A DNA stretch of 64,000 nucleotides from Strongyloides papillosus (GCA_005656395.1 SRSI01000066.1:186001-250000), one strand, 5' to 3'. Shown: positions 13,130 through 24,028, counted from the first letter of the stretch. Program-made: numbers and translations. Notes: generated by a model not told the origin, from the sequence alone.

Positions 13130-15262
13130 ATGAATCTTATATTTGTAAGCAAAATGATTATATCATATCTAGCAAGATTGATCCTGATTTTACCAGAAAT
13201 TTCATCAGAAGATGCTAATAGATTAAAAATGATTGCAGATAAACATATTGAAATGACAGGTAACAAAGATATAGATTTAAATTATTTTGGTAATAAAAAT
13301 AATGATTTCAATTCTCTTGCAATGACTAATCTTCCTGATAAATCGTTTACAAATTACGGCATTCATCATACTAACAAATATGAAATGAAATTTAAAAATA
13401 TTAATAACCAGAAAAATATCCAAATATCGAAAAATCCACCATGGACGCAAGTTGTTGAATCTAATTCTATCCAAGAAAAAATCAATGATTTAAACGAAAA
13501 TATAATAAAAAGTAAATTTTCTGATCCATGCATACCTATGAATGAAACACTAAGAAAAGATCTAATAAAGGTATTGCTAAATTCATTCTACACTTTCTAA
13601 TTAATTTTTAGAAACTTTTTGATGAAAGTTATGATAAAAACACACTACCGTCGACAAATTCTACACCCGTTATTGTTGAGTTAACAGTTCAAAGTATAAC
13701 TGAAATAAGTGAATTTTCAAGTTCATTTTCTGGTGACATTTGGTTTTCACAAATATGGAAGGATATCAGACTTGAATATGGTTCTAATAATTATTGTTTA
13801 ACTAATTTAAGCTTATCCGCTCATAATCTACAGCATTTATGGACACCAAACGTATGTTTTATAAACACAAAAAGAGTTGAAATTCATGCATCACCTTCTC
13901 AAAATGTCTTGCTTTTACTTTTTCCAAATGGCACACTGTGGTTAAATTATAGGTATGTAATAAATAATATACAAATAATAGAGAAAAAATATTTTAGAGT
14001 AAGCTTAACTGGTGTTTGTAGAATAGATCTAAAGTATTTTCCATTTGATTTCCAAGAATGCTCATTGATTTTCGAATCTTACTCATATAATACAGCAGAA
14101 GTTAGAATTGTATGGCGGGAATGGGATCCAGTTACTATCCCGGATCCAAATGCAAAAAAATTACCTGATTTTGAATTAGTTTCATTTAATCATAAAAAAG
14201 ATACATTAGTATATACTGCAGGATTGTGGGATCAACTAGAAGTAATTTTTGTTTTTAAACGTCTTTATGGTTATTATGTTCTTCAAGCTTATTTACCAAC
14301 ATATCTATCTGTTTTTATTTCATGGATTGCATTTTGGATAGATACAAAAGCTTTACCTGCAAGAATTACACTTGGAGTTAGTTCTTTGATGGCATTAACA
14401 TTCCAATTTGGTAATATCATGAAAAATCTGCCAAGAGTAAGTTATGTAAAAGCTCTTGATATTTGGATGTTTGGATGTGTTGGTTTCATATTTCTTTCAT
14501 TGGTTGAATTAGCTGTTGTTGGTTTTGCTGACAAACTTGAAGCAAAAAAAAGAAGAACAAGAAAAGCAAGACAAATGCTATTGACAAGAAGTGACAGTGA
14601 GCAACAATGGTTAGCAAGATTTAATAATCATCCTATTCATGTAAACTTACCTTCCTCACACAATATAACTTTTCAATCTCCATGTATGAACACAAATGAC
14701 ATCTATTCTGGTAGTTCGCCCTCAGGTAAGACTTCATTTTTTAAAAATTAAACAAATAAAAAAAATACAAATAATTAAAAACAAAATAAATAACAATTTA
14801 ACAATGATTTTGCAGACGATTATTTTCAAGAAAATAATAACTATCAAAATCAGTCAGCTGGTGAAAGTCCTAATATAACGTTGAGATCTAATAACTTTCC
14901 TCAACGAAATACTACACATATAACTTCTGATTGTAGAGAAAATATCAATAAGTCACCGTGTTGTACTCAAAATTGCGCATGGGATGTTCTCACTCGCTCA
15001 TCAAAAAACGGATCACAAAAGAAGCAACATATAACTGTAGTTCAGAAAAAAACAAGAAAAATTAGTGGAGAACAAATTGATGCTGTAAGTTATAAATATC
15101 TTTGAAAATTTTAATTATCATTTATGCAATAATATCCTATATACATATCTATATCTACTTTTACAGATATCAGCAAAACTTTTTCCATTATTATTTACTG
15201 CGTTTAATATATTCTACTGGTTTTATTATATTGGAATGTCCACTGGTGTCACACATATGTGA
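13130..15262 (+). CDS. Cys-loop ligand-gated anion channel (ACC/LGC-46-like)
   Basis: Five exons: 13130-13570, 13612-13952, 13998-14725, 14816-15084 and 15167-15262, joined in frame to about 624 aa. The signal-like N-terminus is weak and a further upstream exon is possible. The extracellular domain has WTPNVCFIN and the Cys-loop as [15 protein letters not shown] with 13 residues between the cysteines. M2 carries [20 protein letters not shown]; the PAR motif before M2 marks anion selectivity. M3 follows with [20 protein letters not shown] long cytoplasmic loop rich in Asn/Ser precedes M4, which is encoded by the small last exon ([18 protein letters not shown]). The M2-M3 sequence is close to the nematode acetylcholine/amine-gated chloride group (ACC, LGC-46 to 49) as I recall it; the ligand is inferred. 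Exon 2/3 are separated by a 45-bp intron that is a multiple of three with no stop. Confidence 0.85.
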
Positions 15263-16360
15263 AAATAAAACAGCACATATGTCGAATTTCTCTATGAATA
15301 TTAAAGTTAAATACAAGAAAAACAAAGTATCTTGTAAATTTTAATCAAATAATATTGAAGAGATAACAAAAAAATCCATTTGATGAATTTAGAAAATTTT
15401 TAGATCAATTTTCAAAATAATAAAATTACTAAATTTTTGTTGTAAAAGGAGATTGCTAATTAAAATATTTTTTGTAATATAATAATATGTATGTTAAATT
15501 ATCAGATGCAATAAATAATAAATAAACAAAAATTACCAGGTATATAAAGCTGTAGTGTAAAACTAGATGATAAGTTAAACATAAAAATCTTAAAACACCC
15601 ATAAAAACGCACAAATACACATAAAGTAAAATCAATTCATTGGACTTTGAAAATTAAGTAAAAGTAGGTTTAATGATAAATTGCAACAAATCTTTTAAAA
15701 TTGAAGAACCAATTGAGTTGTAAGAAAGAAGCGTGATAGTGTTACTTGTTGTAATTAATTTGTGGTAGAAATCAACTACATTATTGTAAATGCTAAATTT
15801 TATAGTAATCGTAAAACATTAAAATATTTTATTCCACCTGATTATTTTATAAATAACCATGTTTAATAATCACCATCATCAGCATCTATAGCTTCATATC
15901 TATCAAAAGCCGCATTTCTATTGGAATCTTTTTTGAGTTGAAGCAAGAAACAATTCTCTTTACTTCAAAACTATCAAAACTTAAATAGCAAAAATTTTGA
16001 TAAAATTTAAAGAAAATCCATTTATTTGATACGCGATAAAACTGATTTTAAATTGCAACTAATGGCGTGTGACACAATCAATATGGGACGATTTACCAAG
16101 AAGACTGGTAGTTGTTATCGTATGTAATTTTTAATGTAATAAATTTTATTTACAAGACAAAAAGGCGTGTCATATAAATAAATATTTTTTAAAATAGTAA
16201 ATATTACTTTTCTAAATATCTAAATCAGAAAAAAGCACAGCTCTGAGATAAATTGATTGATATCGAAAGCTAATTGTTACGTTTTTCTTAATAACAAGAA
16301 ATCTTTTGTTTATTGTTTACACCCAGAACAACCTGGCCTATGGACCAAAAAGTTACCAAC
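15263..16360. other. Intergenic, with a possible coding remnant
   Basis: This is the 3' flank of the channel gene. On the minus strand near 15960-15865 a short frame reads LLQLKKDSNRNAAFDRYEAI and ends in an acidic stop-terminated tail; it looks like a C-terminal exon, but I find no upstream partner. A slightly GC-richer patch at 16060-16125 is also unexplained. The rest is AT-rich. Confidence 0.4.
16347..16351 (-). terminator. RNA polymerase III terminator of tRNA-Asn
   Basis: Five T residues on the minus strand, nine bases past the 3' end of the tRNA, are the expected Pol III stop. Confidence 0.75.
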
Positions 16361-16362
16361 GC

Positions 16363-16431
<69 letters not shown>

Positions 16432-16433
16432 GC
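16361..16433 (-). tRNA. tRNA-Asn (anticodon GTT)
   Basis: A 73-nt intronless tRNA folds as a standard cloverleaf on the minus strand. The acceptor stem pairs GCCTCCG with CGGGGGC (one T:G wobble), and the anticodon arm is TTCGG-CTGTTAA-CCGAA, giving anticodon GTT. The T arm is GGTGG-TTCAAGC-CCACC. The A box (TGGCGCAATCGG) and B box (GGTTCAAGCC) are intact, CCA is not encoded as usual for eukaryotes, and a T5 terminator follows. It should be functional. Confidence 0.96.
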
Positions 16434-17818
16434 TGAAAAAGGACTTCTCACTTTTACTCACCAATAGGAAAGGTGTAAAATTGCTTAACTCGGTTTCAAT
16501 GTGAGTATGAATGTTCTTAAGAACTGTTAACGTTTCAATTAGATTTTTGTTCTGGTTTAAATCTTCTAATTTTCTTCTAAATCTCAGTCTCAATTTACCA
16601 GTGATTTAACGTATTTTTACATAGGATATTAAATGATAAACTCGGAAACTTTGTTATGCAAATTATAAATAAATTTATTTACCATAAAAATTATTCATTT
16701 TTTAAAAGCGCTAAATTTATGTAGATTTTTTAAAAATCAAAATGCCATATAAAACGTAACTTCGAGCATTAATATGTTACATTAATTATGTTCTAACAAG
16801 ATATGAATTTATAATTCTTCTGTAATAGAAATTCGTTCATATAGAGTAAATTCCTCTAATTCTTTAATTAATTTATGAGTAATTTTTTTAATATTTCTAT
16901 TTTGTTTTCTGTGCCATCGAATAATGAAAATAATATTTAAAATATATTGTACATTACAATACGACATTACTAATTGTTAATAATTCTTTGTTCATTTTCT
17001 CGGAAAAAAAACCTAACAATAAATCGACGTTTGTAAAAATTTTTGTGTATAACTTTAAAATTTATATGCAACTCTAAATTTCAATAACATGTCTATATTC
17101 AAATGAATTTATCCAAGGGGTTTGATAATTATTCCATTTTGAAAAATAATTCGTATTTCGAGAGACCAGAAACAATTTTTAATCAATTTTGTTAGGATTT
17201 AAAGATCTTTTGAAAACAAAGTGGTTCTAAATTACGCTTCAGTTTTTTTGATTTTCATATAAACGTTTTAAACTTATGATTTTGATTTAATTCAATGATT
17301 TTTTAATTATCAATTGTTTTTAGTAATTGCTTAGAAAATTGTGTAAATATCGTACAGTTAAAATGTGGAGAAATTTTTTTACCTTGTAGTACATTATGAT
17401 ATACCATTATAATATTATTTTAAAATTTCTTGAGAATTTTCCTATTAAAATAATTTTCAATGCAGGCAATGTAAATTTTCTAAAAATAAATATTATATTA
17501 ATATTGATGTAAATGGTTTAAATATATTTAATAACAATTTTTACAGCGATTATGTTTCAAAAATTCTCAAAAGAATTCTAATATAAAATTTGATTAAGTA
17601 TAAAATTATAGATAGTTGAATACAAAGATGTTAAAAAATATTTTTATAATTTAATATTAAAAATATATGCTTCATCTAACAAGTTTGGTGTTAATATATA
17701 TGAAAAATTTTATTATTTAAATTACATGTTTAAAAATATTTAAATTAAATATAAAAAATAATCCTCGAGTTTATTTTTTAATAATTACAATAAATTGTTA
17801 TTTAAATTTAAATAAAAT
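16434..17818. other. Intergenic
   Basis: AT-rich sequence between the tRNA and the small secreted-peptide gene. A 60-codon minus-strand ORF at 16411-16593 runs through the tRNA and is rejected. I see no other structure. Confidence 0.5.
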
Positions 17819-17977
17819 TCATTCAGCAGTTGCAGCAGGTTTTGCATCAGGTTCTGCTACAGGTTTAGCAGATTTAACACCAAGTGTCGAAGAATTCGAA
17901 TTGCAATCTGCAATAGGTAAACTGTAAAGACGTTGAATTTCAAAAACCAAAAAAGCAACGATAGCCAATTGTAACAT
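17819..17977 (-). CDS. Small secreted peptide, 52 aa
   Basis: A single uninterrupted frame runs from ATG (17977-17975) to TGA (17821-17819). Residues 1-20 form a good signal peptide (MLQLAIVAFLVFE then a polar turn with LYSLPIA). The mature part is about 30 residues, low in hydrophobics, with one Cys, several Ser/Asn and an Ala/Pro/Lys-rich end (AKPVAEPDAKPAATAE). GC content is clearly higher than in the flanks, which supports real coding. The repeat of AKPVAEP/AKPAATA is short and imperfect. I do not recognise the peptide; it might be a secreted or neuropeptide-like product, but no dibasic cleavage sites are evident. The antisense strand has no comparable frame. Confidence 0.6.
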   Translation of the reverse strand: MLQLAIVAFLVFEIQRLYSLPIADCNSNSSTLGVKSAKPVAEPDAKPAATAE

Positions 17978-18417
17978 TGTTAGTTAGTATTTCTTTATAA
18001 TTATATAAATTTTATTAAGGTTAAAAAAGCCGTAATATTAATACAAATATTATTAAGTAATATTTGCATATATTGTAAATTTGTCTTTGTCATATAATTA
18101 GAAAATTTGGTTACACTAGAATCTAAATAACTAATGTTTAAAAAATTATATTAAGTACATATTTTAATCATATTTTTTAAACATATGCTTATTGTATATA
18201 AATAATAATGAATGAATAATGAACTGATTCTTAATTCTTAAATAAGACAAATCATAAATTTGTCCATTCATTATTTCAGATATTTCATTTTTTCATTATC
18301 CTAATTTCTTTTAAAATTTTGTATTATAACTCAACTAGTAAATTGGAAATTTGATATTTGTGAAAATTAAATAAAAAATACTATAAATAATTATAAATTT
18401 ATAAGTATATTTTGTTA
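17978..18417. other. Intergenic, upstream of the small peptide gene
   Basis: AT-rich sequence that should hold the promoter of the minus-strand peptide gene. No TATA box stands out from the AT background. Confidence 0.4.
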
Positions 18418-18657
18418 TTATGTCATGTATTTTCTGAATAAAAACATCAAAATGTTTGATAGCTCTATAAAACATAAAAAATTAATTGTTGTTAAAGTAA
18501 TGCTGTTATTTCTTAATGAATCTTCAACCATTTTAACTTTTATAATAAAATGACATAATAATCTTAATGTCGTCATTACCAGTACTATAAATAATAAATA
18601 TTTATATGTTAAATATCCTGTTAATCTTTGTAAATATTCCATTATATTAAGCATCAT
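18418..18657 (-). CDS. Hypothetical 79-aa membrane protein
   Basis: An ATG-started minus-strand ORF codes for 79 residues with two hydrophobic segments (about residues 18-38 and 58-72) separated by a charged loop (KVKMVEDSLRNN). Composition is less monotonous than the chance ORFs around it. There is no acceptor-like AG before the ATG, no family is recognised, and it could be a chance ORF or a fragment of a receptor gene. Confidence 0.25.
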   Translation of the reverse strand: MMLNIMEYLQRLTGYLTYKYLLFIVLVMTTLRLLCHFIIKVKMVEDSLRNNSITLTTINFLCFIELSNILMFLFRKYMT

Positions 18658-20058
18658 AATTTTGTGATATTTTTATGTAAAATTTCAGAATAATTTGAAT
18701 TAGTGTCATTGATGTAACTAGTAATTCAAAAATTCATTTTATAGTACTATTAAAACTATTGTATTTGAAAAAACAATTATTATCATCAAATTTTTTACAC
18801 AAAACAAAGTTAACATGAATGATAAATTATTTGCTAGATTTTAATTATATTGTTTCGATAAAACAATTATAAGTTTAAAGTTAACTCTAAGTACCAAGCA
18901 GTATAAATTATATCTAAAAAGCTGTTTTTAAACAAATGTGTTTTTAAAAAATACTCTTTGATATATCAAATTCTATTAATAAGTTTATTTAAAGCCGAAC
19001 ATCAATATGCATTTTAACATTCTTTTAACTATAGTAAGTAATACGATAAATTACTATCATTTATCATGAGAAAATTGTTATTTTAAAAAGAAATTCGATT
19101 AAAATACTCGATCAAAAAGAATGTAGTTTGTAATGCTTAATTTTTTATACACCTTAATGGCATTCAAATGCTATAAATAGATAGCTGTCTATAGTTCCTA
19201 TTTTTTTACGTAAAACTTATTTTTTGAGGAATTTCTTTCAATATTGACACATAGTTATGAACAAAAGTATAAATGTTTTGTCCACAAAATGGACATCTTG
19301 ATAATTAAGGGATACATCTAAAAAATATTCAAAAGTGCTAAATAACATGGGATCATAAAAAATGCCATCAACTACATTTTCAAAACAATTTTGACATTTT
19401 TATAATAATATTTTACAATAAATTATCCAATATTTCCAAATGCTCATCCCATACCTTTTTAAAAATATTTAGCCATTTATACATTTTGATATGTTGTATG
19501 GATTTTTTTAATCAGTGATAAGTACAATCATATTTGTGTGCTTCCAAAAGTTGGATTTTCTTGAATTTATATCTGTTTAAAAGAGATCTTTATAAACAAT
19601 TTTGTTCATTAACACAACGCAGTAAGATTTAAACTATTGGTATTTTTTTATTTCCCAAGAAAGTAAAAAATAATGTATAATTTCACATTCCTTTTAAATT
19701 CTAATTATATCTATTAACCTAACGCTTTTTATAATTTTCTGTCATTCAATCAGTTTATAAAGCTCTTAAAATTTAATATAATATGATTTATTGGTACTAA
19801 AAAAATGATAAAGATTACTTATCTATACTTTCTATCTATCATAATTAGTATAAAATGACATATCCAACATAATTATATTTAATATTGCTACATTTATTTT
19901 TTATTTGTTATAACATGGAAAAAAAATCTTCAAAAAGTCTCTGATTAATATGATCTTTTTTTTAGAAGAAAAAACAATTTATATTTTTCACTAACTTTAC
20001 ATTGATAAAGACATGACAAACTTCCTCACGTTAAATATCTCGAAATTATTCATCACTT
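18658..20058. other. Intergenic
   Basis: AT-rich sequence without a recognised gene. A short imperfect inverted repeat (TTTTGTCCA...TGGACA) lies near 19277-19298; it is too small to assign. Confidence 0.4.
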
Positions 20059-20420
20059 TCAAAAAGTATTATTAATTGTTTTAAATTTCAAATAATGAAT
20101 TGGAAAAATTGTAAACATAAATACATTAGGCAGTACTCTATCAATAGATTTTACTTCCTCAATTTTTCAGTATTTTTCTCTATTTTCTTCACTAACCCTA
20201 CTTTAATCAATCATTTAAAAACCTTTTTTCATATCTTTTTAATTCTGGAAATAATTCATCGGCTAATTTATATCTTTAAATTCTATTTTTAAAGCAATAT
20301 TTCTTCATTTATATTTTTCTGTTAAAATTAACCGTCGAATTTGACAAATTTCAGCCAACCTCCACATTTCCATTACTCTTTGTTTTCGATCATCATACAC
20401 ACACCTAGTCCACTAGATTT
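20059..20420 (-). pseudogene. Decayed protein gene of unknown family
   Basis: On the minus strand, four coding-like segments follow one another in shifting frames. These are CVYDDRKQRVMEMWRLAEIC continuing to a stop near 20315; RYKLADELFPELKRYEKRF to a stop near 20210; VGLVKKIEKNTEKLRK near 20205-20155; and EVKSIDRVLPNVFMFTIFP continuing to the last stop at 20061-20059. The charged, low-Phe composition is unlike the surrounding AT-rich chance ORFs. The plus-strand ORF at 20095-20292 is its antisense shadow. The family is not recognised; introns could explain part of the breaks, but no convincing splice pairs were found. Confidence 0.45.
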
Positions 20421-20893
20421 AATTTGAAAAATCACTTGAATTAAAAAGCCACTTTTTTTTTCATACTTGTCAATAAATAAGTAATCCTAACATTTTAAAG
20501 CACATTATATCCAATTTATTATTTCTTCACTGATATTTATTTTCCAAACAATGTGCAACTCTTTTTTGCCAATACTTTCATTAAAGTTAATTTTTCTAAC
20601 AAAACAAATTATCTATTTCTAGAATTTTGTGTAAAAGATATAAATAGATAAAATTCATTTAAATATTATTATTTTTTAAAATTCAATTAGTTTATTGTTT
20701 TATAGTAAAATATAAAAAATTAAGAAATATCAAAAAATTTTCTGGAATACGAGATTAAGGAAAGTATCGTAACTTGAGAAATCATTGAATTATAAATTGT
20801 ATTATATCAAATTTCAGATATTTTGAATTAATAATATATCAATTTGACAAGTGATCTGAAATATAACTTTAGATAAAAAATTATTAATGAAGC
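20421..20893. other. Intergenic
   Basis: AT-rich sequence between the pseudogene and the 3' end of the next minus-strand gene. Nothing is recognised in it. Confidence 0.4.
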
Positions 20894-21283
20894 CTACATA
20901 CATCTTTGAATTGCTTTTACAATGGTGAAAAATGATGAAAGTTCTTCCAGGTTTGAGAAAGATATTCCAAATCGTTTAAGAAAACAATATCTGGATTCAT
21001 CGGGTATAACGGAAAGGAAAAGTAATTCTTTATTTTCATCTTTCTTTTCAGCGAAAATTTTCTCAATTGTCATCATATTGTTAATAGGTATTGTAAAATT
21101 ACTATATACCCTCGTTTTATTGAATATTCCAAAAGTTACAACAAAATTTGTGAAACTCTTTCTCTTTATTACATAGACGCAACGTGTGTAATTTTGTTGT
21201 TCGAACACTCTTTCCCACCCATCACTATACGAAATCATATAAGCTTCACCTTTTTTTATGGTTTTAGAATTACCTTCATTCAT
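20894..21283 (-). CDS. Uncharacterised 129-aa protein
   Basis: A single-exon frame starts at ATG 21283-21281 (MNEGNSKTIKKGEAYMISYS) and ends at TAG 20896-20894. The start is preferred over an upstream in-frame codon because TTTTATAG, a good acceptor, ends five bases before it. The protein is a mixed alpha/beta-like globular sequence with regularly spaced aromatics, no signal peptide and no TM segment; the pattern ends in a Leu/Phe-rich helix (FSNLEELSSFF). It could be a PH-like fold, but that is only an impression from the pattern. It lies 169 bp downstream of another small minus-strand gene, a spacing compatible with a nematode operon. Confidence 0.6.
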   Translation of the reverse strand: MNEGNSKTIKKGEAYMISYSDGWERVFEQQNYTRCVYVIKRKSFTNFVVTFGIFNKTRVYSNFTIPINNMMTIEKIFAEKKDENKELLFLSVIPDESRYCFLKRFGISFSNLEELSSFFTIVKAIQRCM

Positions 21284-21452
21284 ATTCCTATAAAACAAAA
21301 TTATTAATAAGCATTTTATTTATAATGTACTATCAAAACCAAATAATATCTTTAAAAAAATCAATACAATACATACAAAAACAAAAAAAAAGTTCACCAA
21401 TGCAATTAAATAATTACAAAAAAATGAGATTATGGTTATTCTTTAAATTATA

Positions 21453-21822
21453 TCAGCAGTAACAAAGATCACTTAAATCAAAGCCTTCTTTAACGCTATC
21501 GACAAGTGCTATAAAAAAAGAACAAAGTTTTTTATTAACATCATCATTAATAGTACTAACCTTGCATGGGATCAAGAAATGGGTTTTCAAGAGATTCAAT
21601 TAATTCATTTTTTTCAATTCTAAATGGAACATTCTTCAGATCAACAATTTCGCCTTTTTTCTTTGACATCATCATTCCGGAACTTACATCATTTGAAGAG
21701 CATAATTTCATTTTACTATCATTCATCTCACAGCCATTGTAACGGGAAGATTTTATTAACAATAAGGAGCAAGGTTGAAAAAAATTAGAGTGAAGGAAAC
21801 GTAAATTTGTAGGACAAATCAT
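21453..21822 (-). CDS. Uncharacterised 105-aa protein, two exons
   Basis: Exon 1 is 21822-21561 and exon 2 is 21508-21453, with a 52-bp intron (GTTAGT...TTTATAG). The joint reads DPMQ|ALVDSVKEGF and the protein ends in DLSDLCYC. The first 35 residues are Leu/Ser/Cys-rich and may be mitochondrial-targeting or simply 5' UTR, in which case a later ATG (MNDSKMKLCSS) is the start. The second half is conserved-looking (EIVDLKNVPFRIEKNELIES) and acidic. The family is not recognised. It sits directly upstream of the 129-aa gene on the same strand. Confidence 0.55.
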
Positions 21823-22546
21823 TTTTTTTCTTAATTGTCTTCTATTCTTTGCAAAATATATCAAAAAATAACATTTAAAAAAATATTTAGAGGTAAAATT
21901 AAAAGTTTAACAGTAAAGAAGTGCGCTTTAAGAGACATATTCGTAAACTATTAGGAATAGTGTTACCATAACTTTATAATTAAAATATTAACTTTTTATA
22001 ATGTATGGAGTTATCATATTTTATCTTTTTTTTGTCGTTCTTTGGAATGTTGTATTTATAGAGAAAGTAATTCTTTATACCTTATTGTTTGATAGCTTAT
22101 ATAAATTATTATAAAATATTTTTTTGTTTGTTTTTTTAGAATGATCGTTATGCAAAAGTTTGTTTTTTAATTAAATAAATTAATTAAATTATCAATTTTT
22201 TTATAATTTTTATATGAATTTATATGTACAGGGTTTACTTAACTTATAATGCTTTTACAAATAATATAATAATTAGTTATTTGCTGTAATTTTTCCAGCA
22301 TGAAAACATTTTTTGTAATATAAATGTCAAAATAAAATGGGTGTACTGTTTGAAAGGAATATATGAACTGGTATTCTCATCACATTACGATAATATGACG
22401 AAATTCTAGTTTTTATATTAATTTCTTATCTTTCATTTTCTTATCATTTATTACTTTTGTAATAAATATAAATACCCTATACGTAAAAGTACTGGGAATT
22501 TTTATAATATTTTAAAAATTAATTTTTACTATTAAATTTAAAAAAA
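21823..22546. other. Intergenic, divergent promoter region
   Basis: The sequence lies between the 105-aa gene (-) and the hrg-1-like gene (+), which are transcribed away from each other. It is AT-rich and no specific site could be assigned. Confidence 0.45.
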
Positions 22547-23078
22547 ATGGAATCTCCAAGTACTCCTACGCCACCTGTTCCTTCCAAAATGAGATGGAAT
22601 ATGAAAATTCGATTGATATGGGCAGCACTTGGTATAAGTGCAGGTCTTATGGCTGGACCAATTTTTGAAGTTCGTTTTCAAAATCATGCTGTATTAGTAA
22701 TAGCTTTATTGTCATCTGTTGCTGCATCTTTATTATTTTATATACATTTAAGTTACCATAAGAGAAATATTTGGAATTGGAATTTCAAAACAATAAAATT
22801 TATTATATATTCAAGTAAGATATTTTCATTATGATAGTAATATGTTTATTCTAGATACAATATTGTGTATATTATCATTACTAGGATGTGTTTCTTGCTT
22901 AATAATAGCAGGTGTAAATGGAGAAACCGTAACATCTGAAGGCCTAAAAGGAAATAATAGGTGGATGATGGCTGTATGGCTATGGATGACTTTTAAATGG
23001 ACAATGATGATTGCAATTTATACTAGAAAATATTTTAAAAAAGTAATAGGATCACTTCTATATTCCCCTCCAATTTAA
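22547..23078 (+). CDS. hrg-1: Heme transporter of the HRG-1 (SLC48A1) family
   Basis: Four-TM heme permease of endosomal/lysosomal or plasma membrane; nematodes cannot make heme and depend on this family. Exon 1 is 22547-22814, a 40-bp intron is 22815-22854, and exon 2 is 22855-23078, giving 163 aa. TM1 has LIWAALGISAGLMAGPIF followed by RFQN, which matches the HRG-1 signature IWIAWLGVSAGVMAG..QYQN. TM2 ends in the IHLSYHK region where the family carries a heme-binding His. The loop GETVTSEGLKGNNRW and the last TM (AVWLWMTFKW) match, and the cytoplasmic tail has TRKYFKK, equivalent to the FARKY heme-interacting motif. Which of the HRG paralogues this is cannot be told from the sequence alone. 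It is convergent with the C1orf21-like gene. Confidence 0.88.
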
Positions 23079-23451
23079 TTATATAATAAATTATTTTCCA
23101 GACTAATTTATGTTCTTCAAAAAACACAATTAATAATATAAGTTAGAAACGTAAACATGTCTTTTATTATTTAAGAATGCCTACAATAAATACCAAATTT
23201 ATATTATTACATTAAATTTAAAGAAAAAACAAAAATTTATTTTTAATTTAAAGAGAACATTTAATGTTAATGATATAATTATTTATTTAAGCTTGTACAA
23301 AAATAAAGAAAATATATTTAGCATATTTTTTCTACGGTAATAAAAGTATAAAATTATTTTAAATAATAAATTTTAAAAATATATTAGTAAAATTTATTTT
23401 TATTTTAGGAATAGTATTATCAATTAAGTTTTACAACAACATCAATTTTCA
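23079..23451. other. Convergent intergenic region
   Basis: Two 3' UTRs face each other between hrg-1-like (+) and the C1orf21-like gene (-). It is AT-rich with no other feature. Confidence 0.5.
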
Positions 23452-24028
23452 TTAGTCATCGTCTTTTAATTCTGGAGGCAAATTTTTGGCACCTTGAGCA
23501 ATTTTTTCATCCAACATTTTAAAAAATTCAATTTGACTTGAACTTTCTATTAAACTAAAAAAAATAAATGATTATGTTGTAATAATTATTTTTCATTACC
23601 TAAGTTGTTTTCCGTTAGATGTTGGATTATTTATAGACAATAACCCGTTGTTATTGGAATTATTTTTTTTACTATCATTATTTTCATCTTGAAGATATAA
23701 AGTTTTTCTAAAATTAATATTTCATATAATTTATTATATAAAATTTCTTACTTTTCTTCTCTCACATTTTCATTTATTGGTGTCGTGTTAGTACAACATA
23801 TCGTGTTTCCATTACAATTTGTCTAAAATTGCAATTTTATTGAATAGCTAATATAGAATTTTATTTTGAAATTGATTTTTTGAATTAATTTAAAATATAC
23901 TAGGAGAAAAAAGGAGTTGGAAAAGAGGTACATACCTTTTCATTATTATCCCGTATTGTTAAATGTTTTTCTTTACATAAATCTTGTAAATCGCTTTGTG
24001 ATATACTTTTACTTAACCTACATCCCAT
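23452..24028 (-). CDS. C1orf21-like small protein with N-terminal MGC lipidation signal
   Basis: Four short exons, each below the size most ORF scans report: 24028-23936, 23822-23752, 23707-23600 and 23554-23452, with introns of 113, 44 and 45 bp, all GT-AG. Phases agree throughout and the product is 124 aa (human C1orf21 is about 121). The N-terminus MGCRLSKS is a typical N-myristoylation plus Cys-palmitoylation signal. The C-terminus SSSQIEFFKMLDEKIAQGAK matches the conserved end of C1orf21 (SQQEFFRMLDEKIEKGRD). The middle is Asn/Thr/Lys-rich and probably disordered. Function is unknown in any animal as far as I know; membrane association is inferred. The match at both ends, with the right length, makes the model convincing. 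Confidence 0.78.

Noticed and set aside
16411..16593. 60-codon minus-strand ORF
   Set aside because: It runs into the 5' half of the tRNA-Asn gene, so it is not a separate protein gene.
20095..20292. 65-codon plus-strand ORF
   Set aside because: It is the antisense image of the decayed minus-strand gene at 20059-20420.
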